DNA of 32,827 nt from Chitinispirillales bacterium (GTDB lineage: Bacteria > Fibrobacterota > Chitinivibrionia > Chitinivibrionales > Chitinispirillaceae): contig JAITUP010000186.1 in NCBI GenBank assembly GCA_031286265.1, positions 1-32,827 of the forward strand, given 5' to 3'. Below, in pieces: positions 7,422 to 15,852 of this stretch. Numbering within the stretch: the first letter of the stretch is position 1; each line of letters opens with the position of its first letter. The notes beneath the pieces were generated by a model that saw nothing but the letters and a program-made list of their open reading frames with translations, did not search any database and was not told where the DNA came from. A program made the position numbers and the translations under genes.

Positions 7422-8555
7422 TTATCCTATCCTGAGCGGCATAAGAAGGAACAAATCTTCACTATTTTTGTCTTTCTCGTCCGCGTATTCCGGAAATATC
7501 AGGCATGCGCTTATCTGCGTATTGACCTCAAATCGCACTTTTTCTGTTTTTATCGTGTCGAGAATTTCCATAAAAAATTGACCGTTAAAACCCATAATGT
7601 GCTCTTCACCGGAATATTCTACCGGCATGTTCCATTTTGTTTCGCCTCCGGTTTCTATATTTTTAACCGTGGCCTCCATATCGCCGGTTCTGAATATTAG
7701 CTTAACGAGACGGTCTTTTTGACTTGATAAAATCGCGGCGCGGCCAATCGTTTCAAGCATGGCAACTCTATCGGCAACGATTTTTTTAGGATTATTTTTG
7801 GGAATCACCCTGTCATATTCCGGATATTGTCCCTCAATAAGTTTTGACACCATTGCAAACGACGGTGTCGAAAAAGAAATATATCTTTCACCAATCACAA
7901 CTTTTAGCGATTCGTCCTTATCTTTGGAATCGGTTATGCGCATCAGCGTTTCTACACTTTTTCGCGAAACAATTTTGCTAAGACTTTCTTCAACGGGCAA
8001 ATTAATATCAACAAATGAGTGCCCGAGGCGACTTCCATCGGTAGCGACCATTCCGGTTTTATCCGATGATAATTCCCACAAAATGCCACACAAAACGGGG
8101 CGCGTTTCATCTTTTGAAGCCGCAAAAGATGTTTTTTGTATGATTTCACGAAGAACAAAACCGTTTATGCTCAACTCCACTCCGTCTTTTATTTCAGGAA
8201 CACCTGGAAAATCGCTTGAATCGGCCCCCGCTTCCTTATGGAAACCTTTTTGAGACGCAGATTCCATAAGCATTACCATTCCATCAAGCGACAGTGTAAT
8301 AGCGCCCTCGGGGAATACCCTGACAGCATCAAAAAATCTTCGAGCGTTAACAGTAATATCAAACGGACCCTCGCCCGACGCGCCTACGGTGACGCGCAAC
8401 GAGTGATCGGCATCCGTAGCCACAATTTCAAGAATTGAATCCGAATACGAGAGCTTGAAATTGGACAATATCAAAAGGGAACCTTTCGACGGAACAACCG
8501 GAAAAGCTTTTTGCACCGCGTCAAGCAAATCTTTTTTTTGAATTACAACCGACAT
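7422..8555 (-). CDS. dnaN: DNA polymerase III beta subunit (sliding clamp)
   Basis: The 377-residue protein spans all three clamp domains. It starts MSVVIQKKDLLDAV, has an ATDADHSLRV segment equivalent to the usual ATD-sLEl motif in domain 1, ATDGSRLGHSF in domain 2, and ends with the diagnostic LLMPLRI. It forms the ring that tethers the replicative polymerase to DNA. The gene follows dnaA on the same strand across the AT-rich putative origin. Length is normal and no key segment is missing. Confidence 0.97.
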   Translation of the reverse strand: MSVVIQKKDLLDAVQKAFPVVPSKGSLLILSNFKLSYSDSILEIVATDADHSLRVTVGASGEGPFDITVNARRFFDAVRVFPEGAITLSLDGMVMLMESASQKGFHKEAGADSSDFPGVPEIKDGVELSINGFVLREIIQKTSFAASKDETRPVLCGILWELSSDKTGMVATDGSRLGHSFVDINLPVEESLSKIVSRKSVETLMRITDSKDKDESLKVVIGERYISFSTPSFAMVSKLIEGQYPEYDRVIPKNNPKKIVADRVAMLETIGRAAILSSQKDRLVKLIFRTGDMEATVKNIETGGETKWNMPVEYSGEEHIMGFNGQFFMEILDTIKTEKVRFEVNTQISACLIFPEYADEKDKNSEDLFLLMPLRIG

Positions 8556-8599
8556 GTTTCACCATCCTATTACGTTAATTTATCTAAAAATTCAGTTAT

Positions 8600-8917
8600 T
8601 TTCCCAAAACTCACACATATCAACATTGCGCATATATAACCACTATAACTACTATTCTATTAAACAATAAAGAAACAGTAATTAGATATGTTGATACACG
8701 TTAATAAAGCTGTAACCCATTGATATTTATACAGATAGGTATGTTGATACCATACGGGTTAACTGTCTGTTGATATGTGCATAACGTGTTTATTAATGAA
8801 AAATCGTCAATTACCAACACGTATCTACACGTTATCAACACAAAACATGTTAAAAGATCAACGTCCGACATAAAATAATATTTTTCAGACGAAATATCCA
8901 CATTATTATAAAAAAAA
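8600..8917. other. Putative chromosomal replication origin (oriC)
   Basis: The 362-base dnaA-dnaN gap has no gene, is very AT-rich and contains a cluster of DnaA-box-like 9-mers. TTATGCACA at 8776-8784 (minus strand) is an exact match to TTATNCACA. Near matches are ATATCAACA at 8617-8625, TGTTGATAC at 8689-8697 and 8742-8750, TGTTGATAT at 8768-8776, TTATCAACA at 8832-8840 and ATATCCACA at 8894-8902. The A/T tract from about 8866 to 8930 next to the dnaA 3' end could be the unwinding element. Boxes occur in both orientations. Location beside dnaA and near parS sites supports the call; a cumulative-skew plot was not possible. Confidence 0.7.
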
Positions 8918-9958
8918 TTATTTATTTAAAATTGATATTATATATTCTACGTCCTGTGCCACCGATTTATCGGCATTCATCAATTTTTCAACTAACTGTA
9001 TGGCATGGATGACTGTGCTGTGATCTCTGCCGCCGAAGTTCAAGCCTATGGATTTCAGGCTGTGATTCGTAACGTTCTTCGAAATATACATTGCGACCTG
9101 CCTGCAAAACGCGACTTCTTTTCTTTTATTTTTTTCACGAATATTGTTTACCGGAACTTTATAAAAATCGGCTGTTTTTTCAATTATTGCGTCTATGGAT
9201 ATTTTTGATTTTACGGTTTTAATATTGTCCTTAAGCGCGTCTTTGGCTAGATCAAGCGTTATGTCGCTTTTATGTATGGACGCAAAGGCAAGGAGCCGTC
9301 TTACAGCGCCTTCCAATTCTCTTATATTGGATGAAATATTTTCGGCTATGTAGTACAAAATTTCGTTAGGAAGGCTTAAATTTCCTTCTTCTGCCTTTTT
9401 TTCAAGAATTGCGACACGGGTTTCAAGATCAGGCGGTTGAATATCTACGGAAAGCCCCGATTGAAATCTGGAAATTAACCGGTCTTGCAAACCTTTTAAC
9501 GACGACGGAGGAAGATCGGACGTTAGTACAATCTGTTTTCCATTTTGATAAAGCGTATTAAAAATATGAAAAAATTCTTCTTGCGTACTTTCTTTTCCGG
9601 CAAAAAATTGAATGTCGTCCATAAGTAATACATCACTCTCTCTGAACCGTGTTGTAAATTTTTTAGTATTGCCGTCTTTTATTGATTCTATAAAACTTAT
9701 ATAGAATTCTTCGGATGAAATATACGTTACCACACGCTGTGAATCGATATTAGCAACATAATTTCCGATTGATTGCAATAGATGTGTTTTTCCAAGTCCT
9801 ACGCCGCCATATATAAGTAGTGGATTAAATTTAGTTTTTCCCGGCGCTTCAGCCACGGCCATAGCCGCGCTCTGGGCAAATTTGTTGCTAGGCCCGACCA
9901 CAAATTTTTCGAGCGTATAATGTTTATTCAAGTGTGGATACAGTATATCGATTTGCAT
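8918..9958 (-). CDS. dnaA: Chromosomal replication initiator DnaA, lacking domain I
   Basis: The 346-residue protein has the AAA+ core (Walker A GGVGLGKTHL about residues 51-60, Walker B LLMDDIQF about 110-117, RELEGAVRR) and the domain IV DNA-binding signature GGRDHSTVIHAI at 309-320. The conserved core starts at residue 12 (HYTLEKFVVGPSNKFA), where a typical ~450-residue DnaA would already have ~100 residues of domains I and II. An in-frame TAA lies nine bases upstream of the ATG, and no domain I sequence is visible in 9959-10153. Domain I normally contacts the helicase and mediates self-assembly, so initiation may differ here. No ribosome-binding site is seen. The ATPase and box-binding functions look intact. 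Confidence 0.95.
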   Translation of the reverse strand: MQIDILYPHLNKHYTLEKFVVGPSNKFAQSAAMAVAEAPGKTKFNPLLIYGGVGLGKTHLLQSIGNYVANIDSQRVVTYISSEEFYISFIESIKDGNTKKFTTRFRESDVLLMDDIQFFAGKESTQEEFFHIFNTLYQNGKQIVLTSDLPPSSLKGLQDRLISRFQSGLSVDIQPPDLETRVAILEKKAEEGNLSLPNEILYYIAENISSNIRELEGAVRRLLAFASIHKSDITLDLAKDALKDNIKTVKSKISIDAIIEKTADFYKVPVNNIREKNKRKEVAFCRQVAMYISKNVTNHSLKSIGLNFGGRDHSTVIHAIQLVEKLMNADKSVAQDVEYIISILNK

Positions 9959-10153
9959 ATTATTTTAATTTGTATAACAACATAAAAATACTGGAACATA
10001 GAAATATAAATAATGGCATGAATCAAAATCATTTTTTTGTAGTTTTTATAGAATCTAAGTTTTTTAATTTTTATCCATTCACTGGCTTTAGCCATGGCCT
10101 GACCGTAAAATCAGGGGTAGGTTTTAGATATTGAGGTTATTATCAATCCACCG

Positions 10154-10588
10154 TTATTTTTCCAATGCTGTCAATATTCCCACAAGTTCGTTACGAATTT
10201 CCGAAATAAAATTTTCGGGCGGTTGCAAAAACGGTGCAGACGGTGTATCAAATAAATCAACTTTTTCACATGATTTTTTCTCGTTGTGGCGTTTTGTACC
10301 GAGACGTTCTTCACGGCGTTCTTCCGTTATTTTCTTTTGAGCTCCTGAGACTGTATATTTTTCTTCCTGCAACAAGTGTTTTATTCGGAGAATAAGTTCG
10401 ATATCTCTGTCTTTGTATGCACGGTTGCCGGAACGGTTTTTCTTGGGGCGTAATTGGGTAAAATCTTTTTCCCAACCGCGCAAGGCATGAGGTTCAAGGT
10501 TTGTCATTTGGCATACTTCGCTGATTGTATAATAGAGCTTTTTGCCGACGACGGGTTTGGACGAGTGGTTGTTTTTTGTTTGCAACAT
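10154..10588 (-). CDS. Small MerR-family transcriptional regulator
   Basis: The 144-residue protein has an N-terminal MerR-type winged-helix domain at about residues 17-85: YYTISEVCQMTNLEPHALRGWEK (helix-turn-helix and wing), GNRAYKDRDIELILRIKHLL, and YTVSGAQKKI. After this the sequence is charged and lacks recognisable effector-binding residues or metal-ligand cysteines. It resembles the compact MerR-like regulators of unknown signal found in many Gram-negatives. The ATG is preceded by GGGAGAT. It sits between gpsA and dnaA on the same strand, with AT-rich non-coding DNA of about 195 bases separating it from dnaA. Confidence 0.85.
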   Translation of the reverse strand: MLQTKNNHSSKPVVGKKLYYTISEVCQMTNLEPHALRGWEKDFTQLRPKKNRSGNRAYKDRDIELILRIKHLLQEEKYTVSGAQKKITEERREERLGTKRHNEKKSCEKVDLFDTPSAPFLQPPENFISEIRNELVGILTALEK

Positions 10589-10652
10589 ATTTTACTTGTA
10601 TCTCCCATAAGAAACAAAAATCAGAATATCAAAATAAAAACATAAAACATTA

Positions 10653-11669
10653 TCACCAGAACTCCGGTTTTGAATCTCTCATCATCAAATCGCGAACAGC
10701 TTCCTTTGCCGATTTATTCTCAAATAACGTTTTGTAAATCTGTGTTGTGATGGGCATTTCTATTCCTATTTTTTGAGAAAGGGCATAAGCGGAACGAGCG
10801 GTTTCTACACCCTCTGCTACCATTGTCATTTGACCAAGCGCCTGTTCGAGTGTTAGCCCGCTTGCGATTAGCTCCCCCATTCGACGGTTGCGGCTGTGTT
10901 TGCTTATACAGGTGGTAATTAGATCTCCTATTCCCGCGAGCCCGGAGAACGTTGACTCCTTCGCGCCCATCTTACGGCCGAGGCGCATCATTTCCGCAAT
11001 GCCGCGCGTCATTAACGCGCCTTTTGTGTTGTCGCCGAATCCCATTCCGTCAATTATTCCCGCCGCGACCGCAATCACGTTTTTAATGCTTGCCGCAAGT
11101 TCTACCCCACGCATATCGTCGTTTGTGTAAACTCTAAATGTTTCGGTTGAAAAATTTTCCTGAATAAGCTGCGCGAGTTCCTGATTTTCGGACGCGGCCA
11201 CAACAGTGGTCGGTATCCCTCGCAATACCTCTTCGGCGTGCGAAGGACCGCTCAGCGCGACGATTCTATTTGCCTTGAGGTCGGGAATCTCGTTCATCAA
11301 TACATCCGTCATCAGTTCAAGCGTGCTGATCTCAATTCCCTTTGATGCCATTACCCAGCCTTTGATTTTGTCGAATACGGATTGATTTGTTTCTGCGACG
11401 GCGGCTTTGAGCGTTTGGCGCATCGTTTGCGACGGCACTACGCAAAGAATGATTTCTGCGTCATCAAATATTTCACCGATGTTGTTGGTGATTTTTATTT
11501 CCCGGGGTATAACGATTCCGGGGAGTTTCGTAGGCAGCTCCCGCGTGTCATTTAGCTGGCGTGTGGTTTCTGGGCAAAACTCCCACATTGTCAAACGATG
11601 CCCCTTCCTATGGAGCAGCATGGCAAGAGCGATACCCCAGGAACCGGCGCCTAAAATTCCTATGTTCAT
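10653..11669 (-). CDS. gpsA: Glycerol-3-phosphate dehydrogenase [NAD(P)+]
   Basis: The 338-residue protein has the N-terminal Rossmann motif GILGAGSWG, the substrate-domain segments SGPSHAEEV and ELAASIKNVIAVAAGI with its conserved lysine, and GLAGIGDLITTC plus SRNRRMGE near the C-terminus. It reduces dihydroxyacetone phosphate to sn-glycerol 3-phosphate for phospholipid synthesis in the cytoplasm. I chose the ATG at 11669 because GGAGGT lies nine bases upstream and the family begins at MNIGILGAG; an upstream start at 11702 would run through that site. It lies 53 bases after der on the same strand, probably one transcript. Confidence 0.97.
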   Translation of the reverse strand: MNIGILGAGSWGIALAMLLHRKGHRLTMWEFCPETTRQLNDTRELPTKLPGIVIPREIKITNNIGEIFDDAEIILCVVPSQTMRQTLKAAVAETNQSVFDKIKGWVMASKGIEISTLELMTDVLMNEIPDLKANRIVALSGPSHAEEVLRGIPTTVVAASENQELAQLIQENFSTETFRVYTNDDMRGVELAASIKNVIAVAAGIIDGMGFGDNTKGALMTRGIAEMMRLGRKMGAKESTFSGLAGIGDLITTCISKHSRNRRMGELIASGLTLEQALGQMTMVAEGVETARSAYALSQKIGIEMPITTQIYKTLFENKSAKEAVRDLMMRDSKPEFW

Positions 11670-11722
11670 AATAATAGTACCTCCAAAATTAAAATTTTCC
11701 ATGGAGCGGCTTGTGTTCGCCC

Positions 11723-13156
11723 CTACATATCGACATTGTCGTTATCCACATCATCAATCTTATTACCACCACGTTTTCGAGCAATTGGCCTGAATTCCAA
11801 AACCAATGGACACCCGCAGAAATTGTATTTTTCGTAAATTTTGTTTGCTAAAAACCGCTCATATCCCGGATTAATCATGTCGGGATGCGTTACGAAAAAA
11901 CGGAAACATGGAAACGTCGCGTTGACCTGTTTTGCGCCGAGGAAACGTACTTCGCTGCCCGGAGTTACGGGATGCGGATGCGCTCGCACCCAATCAAAGA
12001 CCAGATTTTCAAACTCCGCGCCGCCCACGTTCACACCCATCCGCTCTTCAACTTCAAAAACTTTGTCCATGAGCGACGATACGCGTTGCCCCGTTAGCGC
12101 GGACAATGAAATCATCGGCACATTTTTTAGCTCTTGATATTCTTCGCGCGCTTCGGCTACCAAATTATCAAACGTTTTGTGATCCTTTTCCAAAATGTCC
12201 CATTTGTTCCATACAACCACGACACCTTTACGCTCCTCGAAAATCTTGCGCAATATCCGCATGTCCTGCACGCCCATTCCCACATTCACATCAATCACTA
12301 AAACGCAAATATCGCATCGTCCGATACTGTCAATAGCACGCATGTTAGAATAGTATTCCAGATCATTTTTTTTGACACGCGCTTTCTTGCGCAGCCCGGC
12401 GGTATCTATCAATATAATTTTTTTGTCGCCAAAATCAAGCAAAGAATCTATGGCATCGCGTGTTGTGCCGGGTTTTGAATCAACAATCATTCGGTTTTGC
12501 TTGAGCAATTTGTTGACAAGCGACGATTTTCCGGCGTTGGGTCTGCCGACAATCGCGACTTTCAGCCCGTCAATCTCGGGCATCGGTTCCTGTTCGTCGT
12601 CGGTGCCTGATGAATTGATGTCGTCGTTTATACGCGCAACTATTTCATCTAACAAATCTCCGACGCCCTTACCGTGCAGCGCGGAGGTTGCATACGGCTT
12701 GCCGAGGCCGAGCTGCATGTAGGACGGCACCTCATAAACCGCCTTTGCCGATTCCGCCTTGTTAACAACCAAAATAGTCCGTGAAGCAAATGACCGTCTA
12801 AGCTGCCTTGCGATAATCTGGTCAAAATCTGTAATTCCCGTCCCGAGTTCCACCATAAACAAAATCACCGCGCTTTCCCGCATCGCGATATCTACCTGCT
12901 CGTGTATCGCCTCCGGAATCGCCTCGCGCAAATTCGGGATCAGCCCGCCGGTGTCGACCAGCGTGAATTCCACACCGTTCCACACCGTTTTCATGTAATT
13001 ACGGTCGCGCGTAACCCCGGCTACGTCATCCACTACGGCTATCCGTTTGCGCAAAATCCGATTAAACAGGCTGCTCTTACCCACATTGGGCCGACCGACA
13101 ATAGATATTACTGGGAGCGGCGGTAATGCATTCGTATCCATAGGGTTAAAATACAT
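11723..13156 (-). CDS. der: Ribosome-associated GTPase Der (EngA)
   Basis: The 477-residue protein has two consecutive GTPase domains. The first has GRPNVGKSS, DTGGLI and NKAE; the second has GRPNAGKSS, DTAGLRKK and NKWD. The C-terminal KH-like domain follows (RVSSLMDKVFEVEE through LVLEFRPIARKR). Der supports 50S ribosomal subunit maturation. The first G4 motif is NKxE instead of the commoner NKxD, a variant I recall from other lineages. Both ATG 13156 and ATG 13141 are possible starts; neither has a clear ribosome-binding site. The intergenic region upstream (13157-13292) shows nothing definite. Confidence 0.97.
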   Translation of the reverse strand: MYFNPMDTNALPPLPVISIVGRPNVGKSSLFNRILRKRIAVVDDVAGVTRDRNYMKTVWNGVEFTLVDTGGLIPNLREAIPEAIHEQVDIAMRESAVILFMVELGTGITDFDQIIARQLRRSFASRTILVVNKAESAKAVYEVPSYMQLGLGKPYATSALHGKGVGDLLDEIVARINDDINSSGTDDEQEPMPEIDGLKVAIVGRPNAGKSSLVNKLLKQNRMIVDSKPGTTRDAIDSLLDFGDKKIILIDTAGLRKKARVKKNDLEYYSNMRAIDSIGRCDICVLVIDVNVGMGVQDMRILRKIFEERKGVVVVWNKWDILEKDHKTFDNLVAEAREEYQELKNVPMISLSALTGQRVSSLMDKVFEVEERMGVNVGGAEFENLVFDWVRAHPHPVTPGSEVRFLGAKQVNATFPCFRFFVTHPDMINPGYERFLANKIYEKYNFCGCPLVLEFRPIARKRGGNKIDDVDNDNVDM

Positions 13157-13292
13157 TAGTTAAGATAAAAAATCAAGTATTAATATTAAGATCGCCGCAA
13201 AGCGCGCGTTGAACAGATTTAGTTCGCGGGCAATTCAGAGAGTTTTACGGTTTACCAACAATTTATCGTCAACTCATCAACAATTTTTTTGG

Positions 13293-13652
13293 CTACAAAC
13301 TGCTCAAATCGACGCTTGGAAAATGTTCTTGCGCCAACTCAAGACTATCGTGTAGCGCAAGATTCGGTATTCTGTGTATGTTCATTGTTTTCAGCATTTC
13401 ACACACGTAGCTTGATGCGACCAAACGCAACGTATTTTTTGTGCCGATAACGGTTTTTAGAAATTGCACCAGTACGCCTATTTCCGAGGAGTATATCACC
13501 GTGGAGTTGACAAGCTCAATCACGGTGTCCCGGTTATTTTTGGCCGCGGTTTCCGCCTGTAGCACTTTTTTCAGATCCTCCGGGTCGGAGGCGCTTTCAC
13601 CGTTATACTTGATGAATAGCACTTCCTCCCGTTCAATCTTTATCAACGACAT
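13293..13652 (-). CDS. STAS-domain protein (anti-sigma-factor antagonist type)
   Basis: The 119-residue protein has a single STAS fold: SLIKIEREEVLFIKYNG as the first strands, VIELVNSTVIYSSEIGVLVQ as the core motif, and a C-terminal helix region HDSLELAQEHF. In SpoIIAA-like antagonists the core reads D-S-S/T-G and the serine is phosphorylated. Here it reads Y-S-S-E, so the serines remain but the aspartate and glycine are replaced, making classical partner switching uncertain. The ATG at 13652 has AAGGAGGA upstream. The first 20 bases overlap the end of the bactofilin gene, implying translational coupling and a role linked to the envelope cluster. No anti-sigma kinase is visible nearby. Confidence 0.85.
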   Translation of the reverse strand: MSLIKIEREEVLFIKYNGESASDPEDLKKVLQAETAAKNNRDTVIELVNSTVIYSSEIGVLVQFLKTVIGTKNTLRLVASSYVCEMLKTMNIHRIPNLALHDSLELAQEHFPSVDLSSL

Positions 13653-14019
13653 ATATTCCTCCTTTTTTTCCGGTGTTTTTTTCGTCGCCATTCTGCATGG
13701 AGCAGTTGCCGTTATAGATGACACCCTCTTTTATGACCAATTCCTTGGCACGGATGTCGCCTTTGACAATCGCCGACGTGTGAAGTTCGATTCTGTCCTC
13801 AATATACATATTTCCAAGGACTTTTCCAAAAACTAACGCGTTTTGGGCTTTTATTTCCGCCTCCACCGAGCCGGTTTCGCCAATCGTAACCGTCCCAAAG
13901 GATTGGATTTTCCCTTTGAACGTTCCATCGATGCGTATGCTGTGCTTAGCGTTGATGACGCCATCAAACGCGCATCCCGTACCGATAATGTTGAGAAGAC
14001 TGTTGCCACTTTTCGACAT
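13633..14019 (-). CDS. Bactofilin (polymer-forming cytoskeletal protein)
   Basis: The 128-residue protein shows the bactofilin beta-helix pattern: a short polar N-terminus, LNIIGTGCAFDGVINAKHSI, then regularly spaced G-x-hydrophobic repeats (GTFKGKIQSFGTVTIGETG, ALVFGKVLGNMYIEDRIEL). The tail is charged. Bactofilins self-assemble into membrane-associated filaments and often localise peptidoglycan enzymes. The M23 peptidase gene immediately upstream matches the classic M23-bactofilin pairing (compare CcmA and Csd peptidases of Helicobacter). I chose ATG 14019 because the purine-rich stretch before it (AAAGGAGGGGAAGG) is a ribosome-binding site; the start at 14040 would translate through it. 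Confidence 0.93.
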   Translation of the reverse strand: MSKSGNSLLNIIGTGCAFDGVINAKHSIRIDGTFKGKIQSFGTVTIGETGSVEAEIKAQNALVFGKVLGNMYIEDRIELHTSAIVKGDIRAKELVIKEGVIYNGNCSMQNGDEKNTGKKGGIYVVDKD

Positions 14020-14113
14020 TTTTCCTTCCCCTCCTTTCATATATTTTATGCGTACCGATGAACTAATCTATCGGACCATTGTTTCCGTTTGCCGAGGTCG
14101 CGTCCGCGGCAGC

Positions 14114-14935
14114 CTATCTTTCATTTGCCGTCCCGATGAAATTCATAGGGTCGACGTGTCTTTCATCCTTGAATATTTCGTAATGCACATGCGGTGCCGT
14201 TGAACGGCCGGTATTGCCCACTAGCGCTATCGTTTGCCCTCTATTAACCCTGTCTCCCGGCGACACAAGCACCTGCGAGCAGTGGCTATAGCGCGTTTGG
14301 AAACCGTTGTCGTGCCGGACTTCCACCGTAAGGCCGAGATATTTGTCGAAGCGAACTTCCTCTACCATACCCATCGCTGTGACTCTGATTGGTGTGCCGT
14401 GTGCAGCCGCTATATCTATGCCTTTGTGCGTATCTTCGGAAAAATGTTTTGTAATCCATCCATCAACCGGCATGATGTTGGGGACCGAAGCCGCGAACCC
14501 CGCGGCATCGGCCGCCGCTCGCTCGGTATCGACATGGGTAATGGTTGAAATCTCCTGGTTGCTCCTGTCGGTAACGGCTCTCGCAATGGCGCCGCCGGAC
14601 GATGCCGACCCCCACATATCAGTGATATTCGCAAGTCGATGCAGATAGGCCGTCATGCTGTCTATGTTTGCCATCTTTTGGGAAGATATTTCCAAATTGT
14701 TGTTGTGCTCCCTGAGACGAATATTTTCTTGCACCAAATTGTCGAATAGTTGCAATTTCATAGCGATTTCGCTGTTTTTGTAGATTAGAATTATCAGGCT
14801 GGTAATGATAAACAGGGCGGAAATCACCGTCAAATAAATGGTATAGCGATGTATGCGCAGGGTAAAAGGGCTACCACGGCCCTCCGGGCAGAACATAAAC
14901 GTGTAGTGATTGTTTTGTTTATTGCGCTTTTTCAT
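14114..14935 (-). CDS. Membrane-anchored M23 (LytM) peptidase
   Basis: The 273-residue protein has a cytoplasmic basic N-terminus, one membrane segment at about residues 32-52, a short coiled-coil-like stretch (55-100) and a C-terminal LytM domain. The zinc and catalytic residues are present: H170 and D174 in HKGID, H218 in RYSH, and H249/H251 in PHVHYE. It should therefore be an active endopeptidase cutting peptidoglycan cross-links in the periplasm. The ATG is preceded by AGGA six bases upstream. The gene lies between parB and the bactofilin gene on the same strand, which suggests a cell-shape role. Confidence 0.95.
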   Translation of the reverse strand: MKKRNKQNNHYTFMFCPEGRGSPFTLRIHRYTIYLTVISALFIITSLIILIYKNSEIAMKLQLFDNLVQENIRLREHNNNLEISSQKMANIDSMTAYLHRLANITDMWGSASSGGAIARAVTDRSNQEISTITHVDTERAAADAAGFAASVPNIMPVDGWITKHFSEDTHKGIDIAAAHGTPIRVTAMGMVEEVRFDKYLGLTVEVRHDNGFQTRYSHCSQVLVSPGDRVNRGQTIALVGNTGRSTAPHVHYEIFKDERHVDPMNFIGTANER

Positions 14936-14952
14936 TTAATATCCTGCTGTCC

Positions 14953-15852
14953 TCATGTTAATAATATATCAAAAACCCTGGCCAGATCGTCTTCACTAAA
15001 ATAATCTATTTCCACCCGGCCTTTCCCGCTCCCCGCCGTTTTTAATCTTATCGGTGTCCCGAACTTATATTGCAGTTGTTCCAGCGCGTTTGTGATATCC
15101 GGAGCTTCCGGTGTTTTGACGATAGATTTTGGTTTTGACGGCATCGGTTCCTTTTCCGAAAACGCGGATGGTTTGGCCAGCTGCTCCACATCCCTCACCG
15201 TTAGCTTGTCCTCTATAATTCTGCGCGCCGCTTCTAACTGTTTTTCTTCGGTATCCAACGCCAAAACAGCTCGCGCGTGCCCGGAGCTGATTTCGTTTTT
15301 CCGTACCATTTCTTGAATTTTTCCGGGAAGATTCAGCAGGCGCAGGGCATTTGTTATGACGGATCTGCTCCTGCCTACCTGACTTGCGAGTTCTTCGTGC
15401 GTATAGCTGAATTCCAGTATTAACTTTTGGTACGCCAACGCTTTTTCGATTTCGTTCAACTGTTCGCGTTGAATGTTTTCCACAAGAGCAAGCTCGAGCA
15501 TTTCCTTGTCGGTAACGTTTGTTCTAACGATACACTGGATACAGTCGCGCTTCAGATATCTGAACGCCCGGAATCTACGCTCACCGGAAATTATTTGGTA
15601 TCGATCCCCATTTTTGCGCAGGACTATCGGTTGCAACAACCCCTGAACTTTGATGCTCTCAGCCAACCCCGCGATTTCGCCATCATCAAAATCAATACGC
15701 GGCTGATATGGGTTCGTATCTATCGCGTTTATGTCGACATCTTGTATTTCGCCGCTCTTGTCCTCTGATTCCGAATGGGTCGGAATCAGATTGGCAATAC
15801 CTCTACCCAAAGCCTTGCGCTTATTGCTTTTGCTATTTTGTGTTTTGTTCAT
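14953..15852 (-). CDS. parB: Chromosome-partitioning protein ParB
   Basis: The 299-residue protein has the KALGRGIANLIP box at the N-terminus that contacts ParA, the CTP-binding ParB/Srx region with GERRFRA at 90-96 and ENIQREQLNEIEKA, a helix-turn-helix (THEELASQVGRSRSVITNALRL split across about 150-172), and a C-terminal dimerisation domain ending in RVEIDYFSEDDLARVFDIL. It binds parS and spreads as a CTP-dependent clamp. Two perfect parS sites are in this window, at 17577-17592 and 19677-19692. The start codon lies inside the end of parA, with 20 bases shared. Confidence 0.98.
   Translation of the reverse strand: MNKTQNSKSNKRKALGRGIANLIPTHSESEDKSGEIQDVDINAIDTNPYQPRIDFDDGEIAGLAESIKVQGLLQPIVLRKNGDRYQIISGERRFRAFRYLKRDCIQCIVRTNVTDKEMLELALVENIQREQLNEIEKALAYQKLILEFSYTHEELASQVGRSRSVITNALRLLNLPGKIQEMVRKNEISSGHARAVLALDTEEKQLEAARRIIEDKLTVRDVEQLAKPSAFSEKEPMPSKPKSIVKTPEAPDITNALEQLQYKFGTPIRLKTAGSGKGRVEIDYFSEDDLARVFDILLT

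Noticed and set aside
9934-10134. Small membrane peptides on either strand between dnaA and the MerR-type gene
   Set aside because: Short frames in very AT-rich DNA without ribosome-binding sites or recognisable sequence.
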